The notes: a model not told the origin generated them from the letters alone. Shown: positions 1-6,838, counted from the stretch's first letter. The stretch is DNA of 11,052 bases from an uncultured Ruminococcus sp. (GCA_947175005.1 CAMWLD010000041.1:1-11052); one strand, 5' to 3'. Numbers and translations: made by a program.

Positions 1-250
1 TTTCATAGTAACAGGCAACTCACAACCACCAACAAACCAACTCATTTCAAAAACAAATTCACAGAAACACAAAAGCCACCCCCTTGGCGTGTGAGAGGAA
101 GCAAAGCCGCAGCGCAGCAAAAACCTTGATTGTCAGTTCCTCAATTAAATATGTCCGTTCTCGGCAAAGCAGACCGCAACCTAACCCAAATAATAAATCA
201 TATATTATATAATAATTAACATTTTGTAAATTTGTAAAAATTTCCTTTAA
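1..250. other. Gene-free AT-rich region
   Basis: I see no convincing gene here. The only long open frame, on the minus strand at 59-262, would have to start inside the tRNA promoter, has no ribosome site and resembles no family I know. The stretch from about 190 to 250 is very AT-rich. On the minus strand it holds weak promoter-like boxes (TTTACA at 230-225 and TATAAT at 209-204) with only 15 bases between them, which is too short to call a promoter. Confidence 0.5.
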
Positions 251-255
251 TTCTC

Positions 256-284
256 TTGACAAATCCTTTTTGTTTTGATATAAT
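256..284 (+). promoter_or_regulatory. Consensus sigma-A promoter of tRNA-Lys
   Basis: TTGACA at 256-261 and TATAAT at 279-284 are both perfect matches to the housekeeping sigma-factor boxes, with the optimal 17-base spacer. Transcription should start near 291, leaving a leader of about a dozen bases before the mature tRNA. Such a perfect promoter fits a stable RNA gene that must be transcribed strongly. Confidence 0.93.
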
Positions 285-302
285 AATAAAGCGTTGAAAT
301 GC

Positions 303-378
303 GAGCCATTAGCTCAGCCGGCAGAGCATCTGACTTTTAATCAGGGGGTCTGGGGTTCAAATCCCCAATGGCTCACCA
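303..378 (+). tRNA. tRNA-Lys (anticodon UUU), CCA encoded
   Basis: The sequence folds as a complete cloverleaf. The acceptor stem is GAGCCAT (303-309) with ATGGCTC (368-374). The D arm carries AGCTCAGCCGGCAGAGC. The anticodon stem TCTGA (329-333) pairs with TCAGG (341-345) around loop CTTTTAA, placing anticodon TTT at 336-338. The T stem TGGGG (351-355) pairs with CCCCA (363-367) around TTCAAAT. The discriminator is A375, and CCA is encoded at 376-378. The UUU anticodon reads AAA and AAG lysine codons. It is transcribed alone from the promoter just upstream and ends in a terminator 15 bases downstream. Confidence 0.97.
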
Positions 379-392
379 TATTCAACCAAGTC

Positions 393-422
393 CGAACATC
401 CGTCAAGGGTGTTCGTTTTTTT
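393..422 (+). terminator. Intrinsic terminator of tRNA-Lys
   Basis: CGAACATCC (393-401) pairs with GGGTGTTCG (407-415), a 9-bp stem with one T-G pair and a 5-base loop. It is followed at once by seven T residues (416-422). It sits just past the encoded CCA, so it ends a monocistronic tRNA transcript. Confidence 0.93.
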
Positions 423-562
423 ATCCCGTTAAATTTTAAAGCCGAACACACATTCCCCGACATAAAAAAGACAATGTCATAAAAATAAATACGGCTTTCG
501 GTCACTCAAACTTCCGTTCCCCATATCCAAAATAATTTTTAACAAAAAAGTTACAAAAGAAT

Positions 563-592
563 TTGCAGGGATTAACTAAAAAATGTTATAAT
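563..592 (+). promoter_or_regulatory. Extended -10 promoter of galE
   Basis: TATAAT at 587-592 is preceded by TG one base upstream (584-585), which makes an extended -10 element. The best -35 candidate is TTGCAG at 563-568, with an 18-base spacer and a poor match, as is common for extended -10 promoters. Transcription would start near 599, about 59 bases before the galE start codon. Confidence 0.75.
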
Positions 593-608
593 GATATAAA
601 TTACTGTT

Positions 609-628
609 GCCGACCCTAAAAGGGCGGC
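609..628 (+). promoter_or_regulatory. 5'-end stem-loop in galE leader
   Basis: GCCG (609-612) pairs with CGGC (625-628) and CCCT (614-617) with AGGG (621-624), with A613 bulged and a three-A loop. The hairpin lies about 10 bases after the predicted transcription start and 16 bases before the ribosome site. It has no T tract, so it is not a terminator. A 5' hairpin of this kind could protect the mRNA end; that role is inference. Confidence 0.45.
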
Positions 629-657
629 GTATCAACAATTAACGGGAGGATAAATTT

Positions 658-1665
658 ATGGCTATACTGGTAACGGGCGGAGCGGGCTATATCGGCTCTC
701 ATACCTGCGTGGAGCTGCTGGGCGCAGGGGAAGAAATTGTAGTGGTTGACGATTTTTCCAATTCCAAGCCAAGAGCGCTGGAGATCATTAAAGAGCTTAG
801 CGGAAAGGATTTTAAATTTTACGAAAATTCTCTGCTGGACAGAGACGCTGTGGCGAAGATTTTCACCGAAAACAATATCGACTCGGTAATCCACTTTGCA
901 GGCTTCAAGGCAGTGGGCGAGTCGGTCCAAAAGCCCATTGAATATTATCACAACAATATTACGGGAACGCTTATTTTGTGCGACGAAATGAGAAAGCACG
1001 GCTGCAAGAGGATCGTTTTCAGCTCCTCGGCAACGGTTTACGGCTCGCCCAAAAGCGTGCCCATAAAGGAGGATTTCCCCCTTTCAACGACTAACCCCTA
1101 CGGTTCAACCAAGCTGATGATAGAGAATATTTTGCAGGATATTTATGTGTCGGACAAGGAGTGGAGCATTGCGCTGCTGCGGTACTTCAACCCTATCGGA
1201 GCTCACAAGAGCGGCAAGCTGGGTGAAAATCCCAACGGCATTCCCAACAACCTTATGCCCTACATTCAGCAGGTGGCTGTGGGCAAGCTGCCGAGGCTGG
1301 GCGTTTTTGGCAACGACTATCCCACGCCCGACGGCACGGGGGTAAGAGATTATATCCACGTTGTCGACCTTGCTTTGGGGCACGTTAAAGCAATTGAAAA
1401 GCTGCGCACCATGACGGGCGTCGGCATATGGAATCTCGGCACGGGCAAGGGCAGCTCGGTGCTGGACGTAGTAAAGGCTTTTGAAAAGGCAAGCGGCGTG
1501 GAAATACCCTACGATATCAAGCCCAGACGTGCGGGGGATATTGCAGAATGCTATGCCGATCCCGCCAAGGCAAAGGCAGAGCTTGGCTGGGAAGCACAGA
1601 GGGGCATTGAGGAAATGTGCGAGGACAGCTGGAGATTTATCAAGAATAATCCCGAGGGACTTTAA
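658..1665 (+). CDS. galE: UDP-glucose 4-epimerase GalE
   Basis: This cytosolic NAD-dependent enzyme interconverts UDP-glucose and UDP-galactose, linking the Leloir galactose pathway to supply of UDP-galactose for surface glycans. The 335-residue protein has normal family length. It opens with the Rossmann dinucleotide motif [10 protein letters not shown] (GxxGxxG, residues 7-13). The catalytic triad of the short-chain dehydrogenase fold is present: S124 in SSSATVYG, and Y148 and K152 in [14 protein letters not shown] (175-183) is the typical substrate-side signature. The start is fixed by GGGAGGA at 644-650, eight bases before ATG. The gene has its own promoter and terminator and appears monocistronic. 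No other galactose genes lie in the window, so a housekeeping role is as likely as catabolism. Some close relatives act on UDP-GlcNAc, which the sequence alone does not exclude. Confidence 0.96.
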   Translation: MAILVTGGAGYIGSHTCVELLGAGEEIVVVDDFSNSKPRALEIIKELSGKDFKFYENSLLDRDAVAKIFTENNIDSVIHFAGFKAVGESVQKPIEYYHNNITGTLILCDEMRKHGCKRIVFSSSATVYGSPKSVPIKEDFPLSTTNPYGSTKLMIENILQDIYVSDKEWSIALLRYFNPIGAHKSGKLGENPNGIPNNLMPYIQQVAVGKLPRLGVFGNDYPTPDGTGVRDYIHVVDLALGHVKAIEKLRTMTGVGIWNLGTGKGSSVLDVVKAFEKASGVEIPYDIKPRRAGDIAECYADPAKAKAELGWEAQRGIEEMCEDSWRFIKNNPEGL

Positions 1666-1677
1666 ATAGAGGCGAAA

Positions 1678-1723
1678 AGAGGCAAGCGGCAGGATATTTC
1701 CTGCTGACTGCCTCTGATTTTTT
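1678..1723 (+). terminator. Intrinsic terminator of galE
   Basis: AGAGGCA (1678-1684) pairs with TGCCTCT (1709-1715). Inside it, GCAGGA (1689-1694) pairs with TCCTGC (1699-1704) around a four-base loop. Six T residues follow at 1718-1723. The 5' arm and the 13 bases after the galE stop carry AGAGGC/AGAGGCAAG words also found in the dispersed repeats at 4733 and 9232. Confidence 0.9.
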
Positions 1724-1827
1724 ATGTTCGGTTTGTTTTATTTGGTGGATTATCGGGAGAAACAGCTGTCCGTTTATGAAAATGCTCAAAAAGGACAATT
1801 GTCACTCATTCGATTACAAATGTCATA

Positions 1828-1856
1828 TTGCCGTAAAATGTATGAAATGCTATAAT
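1828..1856 (+). promoter_or_regulatory. Promoter of the 1957-3150 gene
   Basis: TTGCCG (1828-1833) and TATAAT (1851-1856) are separated by 17 bases, and TGC directly precedes the -10 box, giving an extended -10. Transcription should start near 1863, leaving a leader of about 95 bases before the ATG at 1957. The gene is therefore transcribed separately from galE. Confidence 0.8.
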
Positions 1857-1890
1857 ATAACTGTAAAAAATTTTATGGAGAAAGCAAAAA

Positions 1891-1937
1891 CGGTGAAGCT
1901 TAGCAAACTGCCCGGTATCGCCGAAAAATCAGTTCGG
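1891..1937 (+). promoter_or_regulatory. Possible pseudoknotted 5' leader
   Basis: CGGTGA (1891-1896) can pair with TCGCCG (1918-1923). AACTG (1906-1910), inside the loop of that stem, can pair with CAGTT (1930-1934). This gives an H-type pseudoknot with an A-rich third loop (1924-1929). An alternative hairpin, CCGAA (1921-1925) with TTCGG (1933-1937), excludes both stems, so two states are possible about 20 bases before the start codon. I do not recognise a named riboswitch class; the c-di-GMP-I core (GACGCAAAGC-like) is absent. The folding is my hand reading only. Confidence 0.3.
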
Positions 1938-1956
1938 TTCAAAGGGGCGTTGAAAA

Positions 1957-3150
1957 ATGAACGCAAAAATCAAAAAGATCATAATAACAATAACGATCGT
2001 TATCGTGACAGCGGCGCTTTTGGTTGTGTTTTGCCTATGGCTTAGTTTCGGGAAAGATCTTGAAATAAAGGCTGCCCTTGAAACAGAGCCTGCAAAGGTC
2101 AGAGCGCAGGAATATTTCGTAAATAATTACGGCGAAGAGCTTAAAATAGCCCGTACAGAGCCGTATATTCCGGGGTCGTTTTTCTACGGTCATTCCTTTG
2201 AGGGAATAATCGTTTATCCCGAGGAGGGGGACTGGTCGATACTGGTGCGGGATGATTATATTGCCGATAACAGGCAGTATGATGAGATAACAGAGGGCTT
2301 CAAGGAAAAATATTTCGGAGATGTCCGGCTTGCCGAAATAAATGAAACGGAGATATTCATGCATTTTCGCCGCAGACCCGAAGACGGGGACACATTTCAT
2401 AAATTTACAGAAGTTTATTATGACGGCGACATTGAAAAATTTCTTGACAAGGTGCAGCCCGACGTGCGCTTTGGGGCGTCTTATGAGAGCGACTCCGAAA
2501 AGCCTTACGATCCGGAGGATTACAGAGGATATATTAAGGAAAAACTGGCTGCGCTCAAGGCTTCATCAAAGGGGGAGGTAAAGGGAGATATTTATATTTA
2601 TGAGCCTGCCGTCGGCGACCCGCAAATGCCCTGTATATTCAGAGATGAGATTTGGGGCAGCCTGTCGGGTAATAACGGTTCGAGAAAAGGTGAGATAAAA
2701 ATTTATGAAAAGAATTTAATGAAAGAGGACGGGATCGCATATGTTTACGATCAGAGAGATAATAAGTATCTTGAACTTAAATCGGTGGATCTGTCGGAAA
2801 ATATCCTTACCGATTTTGCAGAAAGCGATACAGCGCTGCAAATCAGGGAAAAGGGATATGCTATGAACACATCGGGCTATGACGGTGTGTATCTGCGGCT
2901 GGACAGGGAGCATTATAATATCACCGATTGTACAGTGCCTCTTCTGGTGACCGAAAATACCGACGGCAGGCGGGTTTCCTACCGGTTGGACGGCAATGGG
3001 CGGTATTATTGGCACAGCTGCTGCTATATGAATGACAAGTATCTTTACATTTATATTGAAGACCTTTTGGGACTTGGTCAATACCTTGCCTTTGCCGATC
3101 TTGACGAGGAAGAATTTGCGGAATTTTTTTCAGTGGAGACCGATATTTGA
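1957..3150 (+). CDS. Membrane-anchored extracytoplasmic protein, unknown function
   Basis: I do not recognise this 397-residue protein. It begins with lysines followed by one strongly hydrophobic helix (about residues 7-30), and no further membrane segments follow. It is most likely anchored by its N-terminus with a large outside domain. No lipobox cysteine or clear signal-peptidase site is seen, so an uncleaved anchor fits best. The mature part is acidic and rich in Tyr, Asp and Glu. Residues about 46-110 (AQEYFVNNYG, followed by alternating hydrophobic strands) resemble the small alpha-beta modules common in secreted clostridial proteins, but this is only an impression. The C-terminus is strongly acidic (DLDEEEF). 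The ribosome site is weak (AAAGGGGCG at 1941-1949, seven bases before ATG). It is monocistronic, with its own promoter and no clear terminator. Confidence 0.75.
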   Translation: MNAKIKKIIITITIVIVTAALLVVFCLWLSFGKDLEIKAALETEPAKVRAQEYFVNNYGEELKIARTEPYIPGSFFYGHSFEGIIVYPEEGDWSILVRDDYIADNRQYDEITEGFKEKYFGDVRLAEINETEIFMHFRRRPEDGDTFHKFTEVYYDGDIEKFLDKVQPDVRFGASYESDSEKPYDPEDYRGYIKEKLAALKASSKGEVKGDIYIYEPAVGDPQMPCIFRDEIWGSLSGNNGSRKGEIKIYEKNLMKEDGIAYVYDQRDNKYLELKSVDLSENILTDFAESDTALQIREKGYAMNTSGYDGVYLRLDREHYNITDCTVPLLVTENTDGRRVSYRLDGNGRYYWHSCCYMNDKYLYIYIEDLLGLGQYLAFADLDEEEFAEFFSVETDI

Positions 3151-3174
3151 TATAACAGCATGATAATGCACAGC

Positions 3175-3188
3175 GCAAGTGCACTTGC
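3175..3188. repeat. Perfect 14-bp palindrome in 3' region
   Basis: GCAAGTGCACTTGC is a perfect dyad with no central spacer, 24 bases after the stop of the upstream gene. It has no T tract and no loop, so it is a poor terminator. Its symmetry fits a dimeric regulator site or chance. The TGCACTT half recurs at 3196-3202. Confidence 0.6.
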
Positions 3189-3276
3189 AAATTTATGCAC
3201 TTTATTTCGGGACGGAGAAAGCTCAAATGTGTACAAAATGTTAATCAAAATTAAAAAAATAAAAAAATCAAAAAAT

Positions 3277-3309
3277 TTTGCCCGAATGGTCTTGTAACTT
3301 TCGGGCAAA
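3277..3309. repeat. 10-bp inverted repeat over the carboxyltransferase promoter (candidate operator)
   Basis: TTTGCCCGAA (3277-3286) and TTCGGGCAAA (3300-3309) are perfect inverted repeats separated by 13 bases. The left arm lies immediately upstream of the -35 box, the -35 box lies in the loop, and the right arm fills the -35/-10 spacer. Arm centres are 23 bp apart, about two helical turns. A dimeric repressor bound here would block RNA polymerase. No regulator gene is adjacent, so the ligand is unknown. Confidence 0.6.
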
Positions 3310-3320
3310 TGTTGTATAAT
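3292..3320 (+). promoter_or_regulatory. Promoter of carboxyltransferase operon with A-tract upstream
   Basis: TTGTAA (3292-3297) and TATAAT (3315-3320) are 17 bases apart, with start expected near 3327. The 30 bases before the inverted repeat (3246-3275) are runs of A, resembling an UP element that contacts the RNA polymerase alpha subunit. The promoter is interleaved with a 10-bp inverted repeat, which suggests regulated rather than constitutive expression. Confidence 0.75.
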
Positions 3321-3361
3321 TAAAATTGGAATAATTTGTTTTTGGAACGGAGGAGCTTTTT

Positions 3362-4732
3362 ATGATGACTGAAGGTCAGCAGAAAAGATTCGCAGAATAT
3401 ACTGCCAATAAATCCGACAGCCCTGCGGCGAGGCGGCTTGCCGCACTGTTCGACGACGGAAAATTTACCGAGATAGGTTCGGGGCTATCCAAACAGGGTA
3501 AGCCTGCGGGCGTGGTAACGGGCTACGGACTGGTGAACGGCAGCCCGGCGTATGCCTTTATTCAGGACAGCGCAGCTATGGGCGGCGCTGTCAGCGGGGA
3601 GCATTCGGCTAAGATTTGCAGGCTGCTGGAGCTTGCCGCAAGGGGCGGAGTGCCTGTGATAGGGGTCTATGACTCTAAAGGTGCGTTTGTGGAGGACGGC
3701 GCTGCCGCTCTTAACGCTTACAGCGAGATCATGGGGGCGCTTGCCAACCTTTCGGGGGTAGTGCCCACGGTATCGGTTATCGCGGGAGTATGCTCGGGGT
3801 GCATGGCGCTGACTGCGCTTTCTGCGGATTATACGGTAATGACAAAGGACGGGGAGCTTTATGCCGAGGCAAGCGCCGACAGCAGCCCGGAAGCGGCGGC
3901 CGAGAAGGGGCTTATATCCGACATTGCGGGGGATATTGACGGGGCTTTCGAGAAGGTGCGGACTTACCTTTCGTTAATGCCGCTGAACAATCTTTCGGCT
4001 GCTCCCGAATTTGATTATGCGGACAGCGGGAAAGCGTCTTTTGACAGCCCCGAGGACGCGGCGGCGTCTTTGGCGGACGCGGATTCGCTGACGGAAATTT
4101 CTCCCATGTTCGGCAGTGCGTCGGGGACTTACCTTTGCACTGTGGGCGGCGCTGCTGCGGGTATAGTTACAGTGGGCAAAAAGGGAGAGAAGCTCTGCGG
4201 CTGCGATTTCTCGAAAATTGCAAGATTCGTAAGGCTGTGCGACGCATACGGACTGCCCATTATCACGGTCATAGACTGCGAGGGAGCGGATACCTCCTGC
4301 GGCTGCGGAGCAAGGAATTTCATGAAGCTTTCCGGAGCTTATGCGGAGGCGACTGCGCCTAAGATAGCCCTTATTACGGGAAATGCAAGCGGCAGCGTAT
4401 TTGTTGCGCTGGCAGGGAAGAACACAGGTGCGGACGCTGTTTTCGCACTGCCGTCGGCTGTTATCTCCCCTATGGCGCCCGAGGCTGCGGTGGAATTTCT
4501 GTGGCATGACAGGCTCAAGGGTGCGGCGGACCTTGCTGCTGCAAGAAATGAACTGGTCAAGGAATACTGCGAGACTTTAGGCTCCGCCGTTGACGCTGCC
4601 GAAAAGGGCGCTGTTGACGAGGTTGTAAGCGAAAGCGAGGTACGCAGCATGGTTATTTCCACTGTGGAAATTTCTGCGGGCAAGCGGCTTAACAAGAGAC
4701 TGCCCAAGAAGCACAGTATACTGCCCTGCTGA
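3362..4732 (+). CDS. Divergent biotin-dependent acyl-CoA carboxyltransferase (12S / PccB-like)
   Basis: The 456-residue protein has the two-domain crotonase fold of the PccB / methylmalonyl-CoA decarboxylase alpha / transcarboxylase 12S family. Conserved landmarks are VVTGYGLVNG (51-60), the D69 region, HSAKI (81-85), CDAYGLPIITVID (293-305), AYAEATAPKIALITG (326-340), AAEKGAVDEVV and the C-terminal PKKHSILP. It normally moves carboxyl groups between an acyl-CoA and carrier biotin. It is about 50-70 residues shorter than typical members, and several active-site motifs are altered: SGGAR is SKGAF (105-109), the AGG of the first oxyanion loop is SGC (145-147), VDVPGF is IDCEGA (304-309), and YGGAY is SGSVF (343-347). 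It has twelve cysteines. The ribosome site GGAGGAG (3349-3355) serves ATG 3362 (ATG 3365 is also possible). It is the first gene of an operon with the biotin carrier and OadA-like gene. Substrate is uncertain. Confidence 0.82.
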   Translation: MMTEGQQKRFAEYTANKSDSPAARRLAALFDDGKFTEIGSGLSKQGKPAGVVTGYGLVNGSPAYAFIQDSAAMGGAVSGEHSAKICRLLELAARGGVPVIGVYDSKGAFVEDGAAALNAYSEIMGALANLSGVVPTVSVIAGVCSGCMALTALSADYTVMTKDGELYAEASADSSPEAAAEKGLISDIAGDIDGAFEKVRTYLSLMPLNNLSAAPEFDYADSGKASFDSPEDAAASLADADSLTEISPMFGSASGTYLCTVGGAAAGIVTVGKKGEKLCGCDFSKIARFVRLCDAYGLPIITVIDCEGADTSCGCGARNFMKLSGAYAEATAPKIALITGNASGSVFVALAGKNTGADAVFALPSAVISPMAPEAAVEFLWHDRLKGAADLAAARNELVKEYCETLGSAVDAAEKGAVDEVVSESEVRSMVISTVEISAGKRLNKRLPKKHSILPC

Positions 4733-4768
4733 TTAGAGGCAGGAGATTTTAAGAGGCAAGAGGCAAGA
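4733..4768 (+). repeat. Dispersed intergenic repeat, copy A
   Basis: This 36-base AGAGGCA-rich sequence begins directly after the stop codon of the carboxyltransferase gene. It recurs on the other strand at 9232-9266 with about 33 of 36 positions equal (one A/G change, one G/A change, one missing T). Similarity may continue on the 3' side, where GCTTTAAA (4779-4786) is also found beyond copy B. It contains tandem AGAGGCA-type words. Confidence 0.7.
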
Positions 4769-4821
4769 TGTTTATTTTGCTTTAAAGCTCATTAATAAAT
4801 TATCCGAAAGGCTGATATAAT

Positions 4822-5190
4822 ATGAAAAGATTTAATATTACGGTGAACGGAAAATCCTATGATGTTGCGGTTGAAGAGGTTGGCAGCGGTGCTGCTTCAG
4901 CACCTACGGCTGCACCCGCTGCGGCGGCTGCTCCCGCACCTGCACCTGCGGCTGCAACGCCCGCTCCTGCCGGTGACGGCACTCCCGTTAAAGCTCCCAT
5001 GTCGGGGAATATCCTTGATGTTAAGGTTAATGTGGGAGATACTGTTTCCTCCGGTCAGGTCATTATTGTGCTGGAGGCTATGAAAATGGAGAACGATATT
5101 GTTGCCCCCTGCGCGGGCAAGGTGACCTCCATTGCCGTCAAGAAGGGCGAAACGGTAAATTCCGACACTGTTCTTGCCACCATTGCGTAA
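4822..5190 (+). CDS. Biotin carboxyl carrier protein (1.3S / decarboxylase biotin subunit-like)
   Basis: This 122-residue protein carries the covalently bound biotin that shuttles carboxyl groups between the two carboxyltransferases encoded on either side. Its layout is standard: a short N-terminal segment (RFNITVNGKSYDVAVEEV, 3-20), a flexible Ala/Pro-rich linker (about 24-50), and a biotinyl domain (about 54-122). The acceptor lysine is K88 in EAMKMEN, and VKAPMSGNI is the matching first-strand motif. Its length is close to that of the Propionibacterium transcarboxylase 1.3S subunit (about 123 residues). The ribosome site is modest (AAAGG, 4807-4811). An 89-base gap containing a dispersed repeat separates it from the upstream gene, and an 87-base gap separates it from the next. 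A biotin protein ligase must act on it; none is in the window. Confidence 0.93.
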   Translation: MKRFNITVNGKSYDVAVEEVGSGAASAPTAAPAAAAAPAPAPAAATPAPAGDGTPVKAPMSGNILDVKVNVGDTVSSGQVIIVLEAMKMENDIVAPCAGKVTSIAVKKGETVNSDTVLATIA

Positions 5191-5277
5191 GGGGGCACGG
5201 TGGTTTGAAGGTTAAAGATAATCCCCTAAGTTTCAGCGTGTTTTTATCTACAAGATCAAGTAAAGGAGCTCAAAAGA

Positions 5278-6675
5278 ATGGCTAAGGTTAAAATTACCGA
5301 GACGGTGTTAAGAGACGCTCATCAGTCCCTTATCGCCACCCGTATGAGCATTGATGAAATGCTGCCCATAATGCAGGAAATGGACAAGATAGGCTATTAT
5401 TCCGCCGAGGTATGGGGCGGGGCTACCTTTGATTCCTGCATAAGATTCCTTGATGAAGACCCTTGGGAGAGACTGCGGACTATCCGCAAGGCTATGCCCA
5501 ACACCAAGCTGCAAATGCTTTTCAGAGGGCAGAATATGCTGGGCTACCGTCATTATGCGGATGATGTGCTGGAATATTTCGTGCAGAAAACTGTTGCAAA
5601 CGGCATGGATATTATCCGTATTTTTGACGCTCTCAATGATATACGCAATCTCAAAACGGCTATTTCCGCCGCCAAGAAAGAGGGGGCGCACGCGCAAGTC
5701 GCTATAAGCTTTACGCTGGGTGATATTTTCACGGACGATTACTTTGTACAGTATGCAAAGCAGTGCGAGGAAGAGGGAGCGGATTCCATTTGTCTTAAAG
5801 ACATGGCGGCTTTGCTGACTCCTTACCGTGCGGGCAGCCTTGTAAAGGCGCTTAAAGCCAACATAAAAATTCCCGTGCAGCTGCACACTCACTATACCTC
5901 GGGTCTTGCTTCAATGTGCCTTTTAAAGGCGATAGAGAACGGCTGCGACGCTGTGGATACGGCTATGTCGCCGCTTGCTCACGGCACGTCCCACACGCCC
6001 ACCGAGTCTATGGTGGCGGCGCTTCAGGGGACGGAGTATGACACGGGGCTTGACCTTGTTAAGCTTACGTCTATCCGTGATTATTTTATGAAGCTGCGTA
6101 AGAAGTATCTGGACAGCGGGCTGCTTGACCCAAAGGTATTGGCGGCGGACGCAAATGCGCTTATATATCAAGTTCCCGGAGGAATGCTTTCCAATCTGCT
6201 TAGTCAGCTCAAGCAGGCAGGCAAGGAGGACAAATTCGAGGAGGTTCTGCGGGAAGTTCCGAGAGTACGTGCGGACGCAGGAAATATTCCTCTTGTAACG
6301 CCCTCTTCTCAAATAGTAGGCTCACAGGCTGTATTCAACGTTATAAAGGGCGAGAGATATGCCATGGTCACAAAGGAGTTCAAGGACATTGTGGCAGGCA
6401 AATATGGCAAGACCCCCACTCCTATCGACCCCGAATTCCGCAAGTCAATTCTGAAGGGCGAGGAAGCTATAGAGTGCCGTCCTGCAGACCTTATTGAACC
6501 CGAGCTTGACAGCTTGAGGGAGGAAGCGTCCGAGTGGCTGGAGCAGGAGGAAGACGTACTGACCTATGCCATGTTCCCCAAGGTTGCGCCCAAGTTCTTT
6601 GAGAAAAGACGCAACAAGAAATACGGCATTGACGGGAAAAACTCCGACAGCGAGAATAAGATACACATGATATAA
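5278..6675 (+). CDS. Oxaloacetate decarboxylase alpha / transcarboxylase 5S-type carboxyltransferase
   Basis: This cytosolic subunit transfers a carboxyl group between oxaloacetate/pyruvate and carrier biotin. The 465-residue protein is a DRE-TIM-type TIM barrel (about 1-280) with the C-terminal conserved carboxylase domain. The opening LRDAHQSL gives metal ligand D13. K174 in CLKDMAALL is the expected carbamylated lysine ligand, and H203 and H205 in QLHTHYT complete the metal site. VPGGMLSNL and TPSSQIVGSQA are signature stretches of the OadA/pyruvate carboxylase C-half. It ends without a fused biotin domain, unlike most OadA and pyruvate carboxylase subunit B proteins. It matches instead the stand-alone 5S subunit of transcarboxylase and depends on the separate carrier just upstream. 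AAAGGAG (5262-5268) sits nine bases before ATG. It is the last gene of the operon, followed by a hairpin terminator. Confidence 0.93.
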   Translation: MAKVKITETVLRDAHQSLIATRMSIDEMLPIMQEMDKIGYYSAEVWGGATFDSCIRFLDEDPWERLRTIRKAMPNTKLQMLFRGQNMLGYRHYADDVLEYFVQKTVANGMDIIRIFDALNDIRNLKTAISAAKKEGAHAQVAISFTLGDIFTDDYFVQYAKQCEEEGADSICLKDMAALLTPYRAGSLVKALKANIKIPVQLHTHYTSGLASMCLLKAIENGCDAVDTAMSPLAHGTSHTPTESMVAALQGTEYDTGLDLVKLTSIRDYFMKLRKKYLDSGLLDPKVLAADANALIYQVPGGMLSNLLSQLKQAGKEDKFEEVLREVPRVRADAGNIPLVTPSSQIVGSQAVFNVIKGERYAMVTKEFKDIVAGKYGKTPTPIDPEFRKSILKGEEAIECRPADLIEPELDSLREEASEWLEQEEDVLTYAMFPKVAPKFFEKRRNKKYGIDGKNSDSENKIHMI

Positions 6676-6712
6676 ACTGACGGTCCACCCGAAAATTTAC
6701 AGATGATATATT

Positions 6713-6752
6713 GCCGTGCGGGTGATGTTTGCCTGCACGGCTTTGGGCGTTT
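6713..6752 (+). terminator. Probable terminator of the carboxyltransferase operon
   Basis: GCCGTGCGGG (6713-6722) pairs with CCTGCACGGC (6732-6741), ten pairs including one G-T, around a nine-base loop. It is followed by TTTGGGCGTTTT. The stem is strong, but the T tract is broken, so efficiency is uncertain. It lies 38 bases after the last stop codon of the operon. Confidence 0.7.
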
Positions 6753-6838
6753 TACGGCACTTTGAGACAGCTTATTCACAGATATTGACGGAGAGTGTTA
6801 CGGTACACAGAAAATTATGATAGTCGGGCAGGTGCAGA

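Noticed and set aside
59..262. Minus-strand open frame of 67 codons
   Set aside because: Its start lies inside the consensus tRNA promoter, no ribosome site precedes it, and the protein has no recognisable pattern.
294..482. Plus-strand open frame across the tRNA
   Set aside because: It reads through the tRNA-Lys gene and its terminator.
1857..1956. Cyclic-di-GMP-I riboswitch upstream of 1957
   Set aside because: The conserved core (GACGCAAAGC-like) and tetraloop-receptor arrangement are not present.
3277..3309. Minus-strand intrinsic terminator (stem followed by long T runs on that strand)
   Set aside because: No minus-strand gene lies to the right to be terminated, and the structure coincides with a good plus-strand promoter, so an operator is the simpler reading.
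4816..4821. TATAAT immediately before the biotin carrier ATG
   Set aside because: No -35 box at a suitable distance and no room for a leader; the gene is better read as part of the upstream operon.
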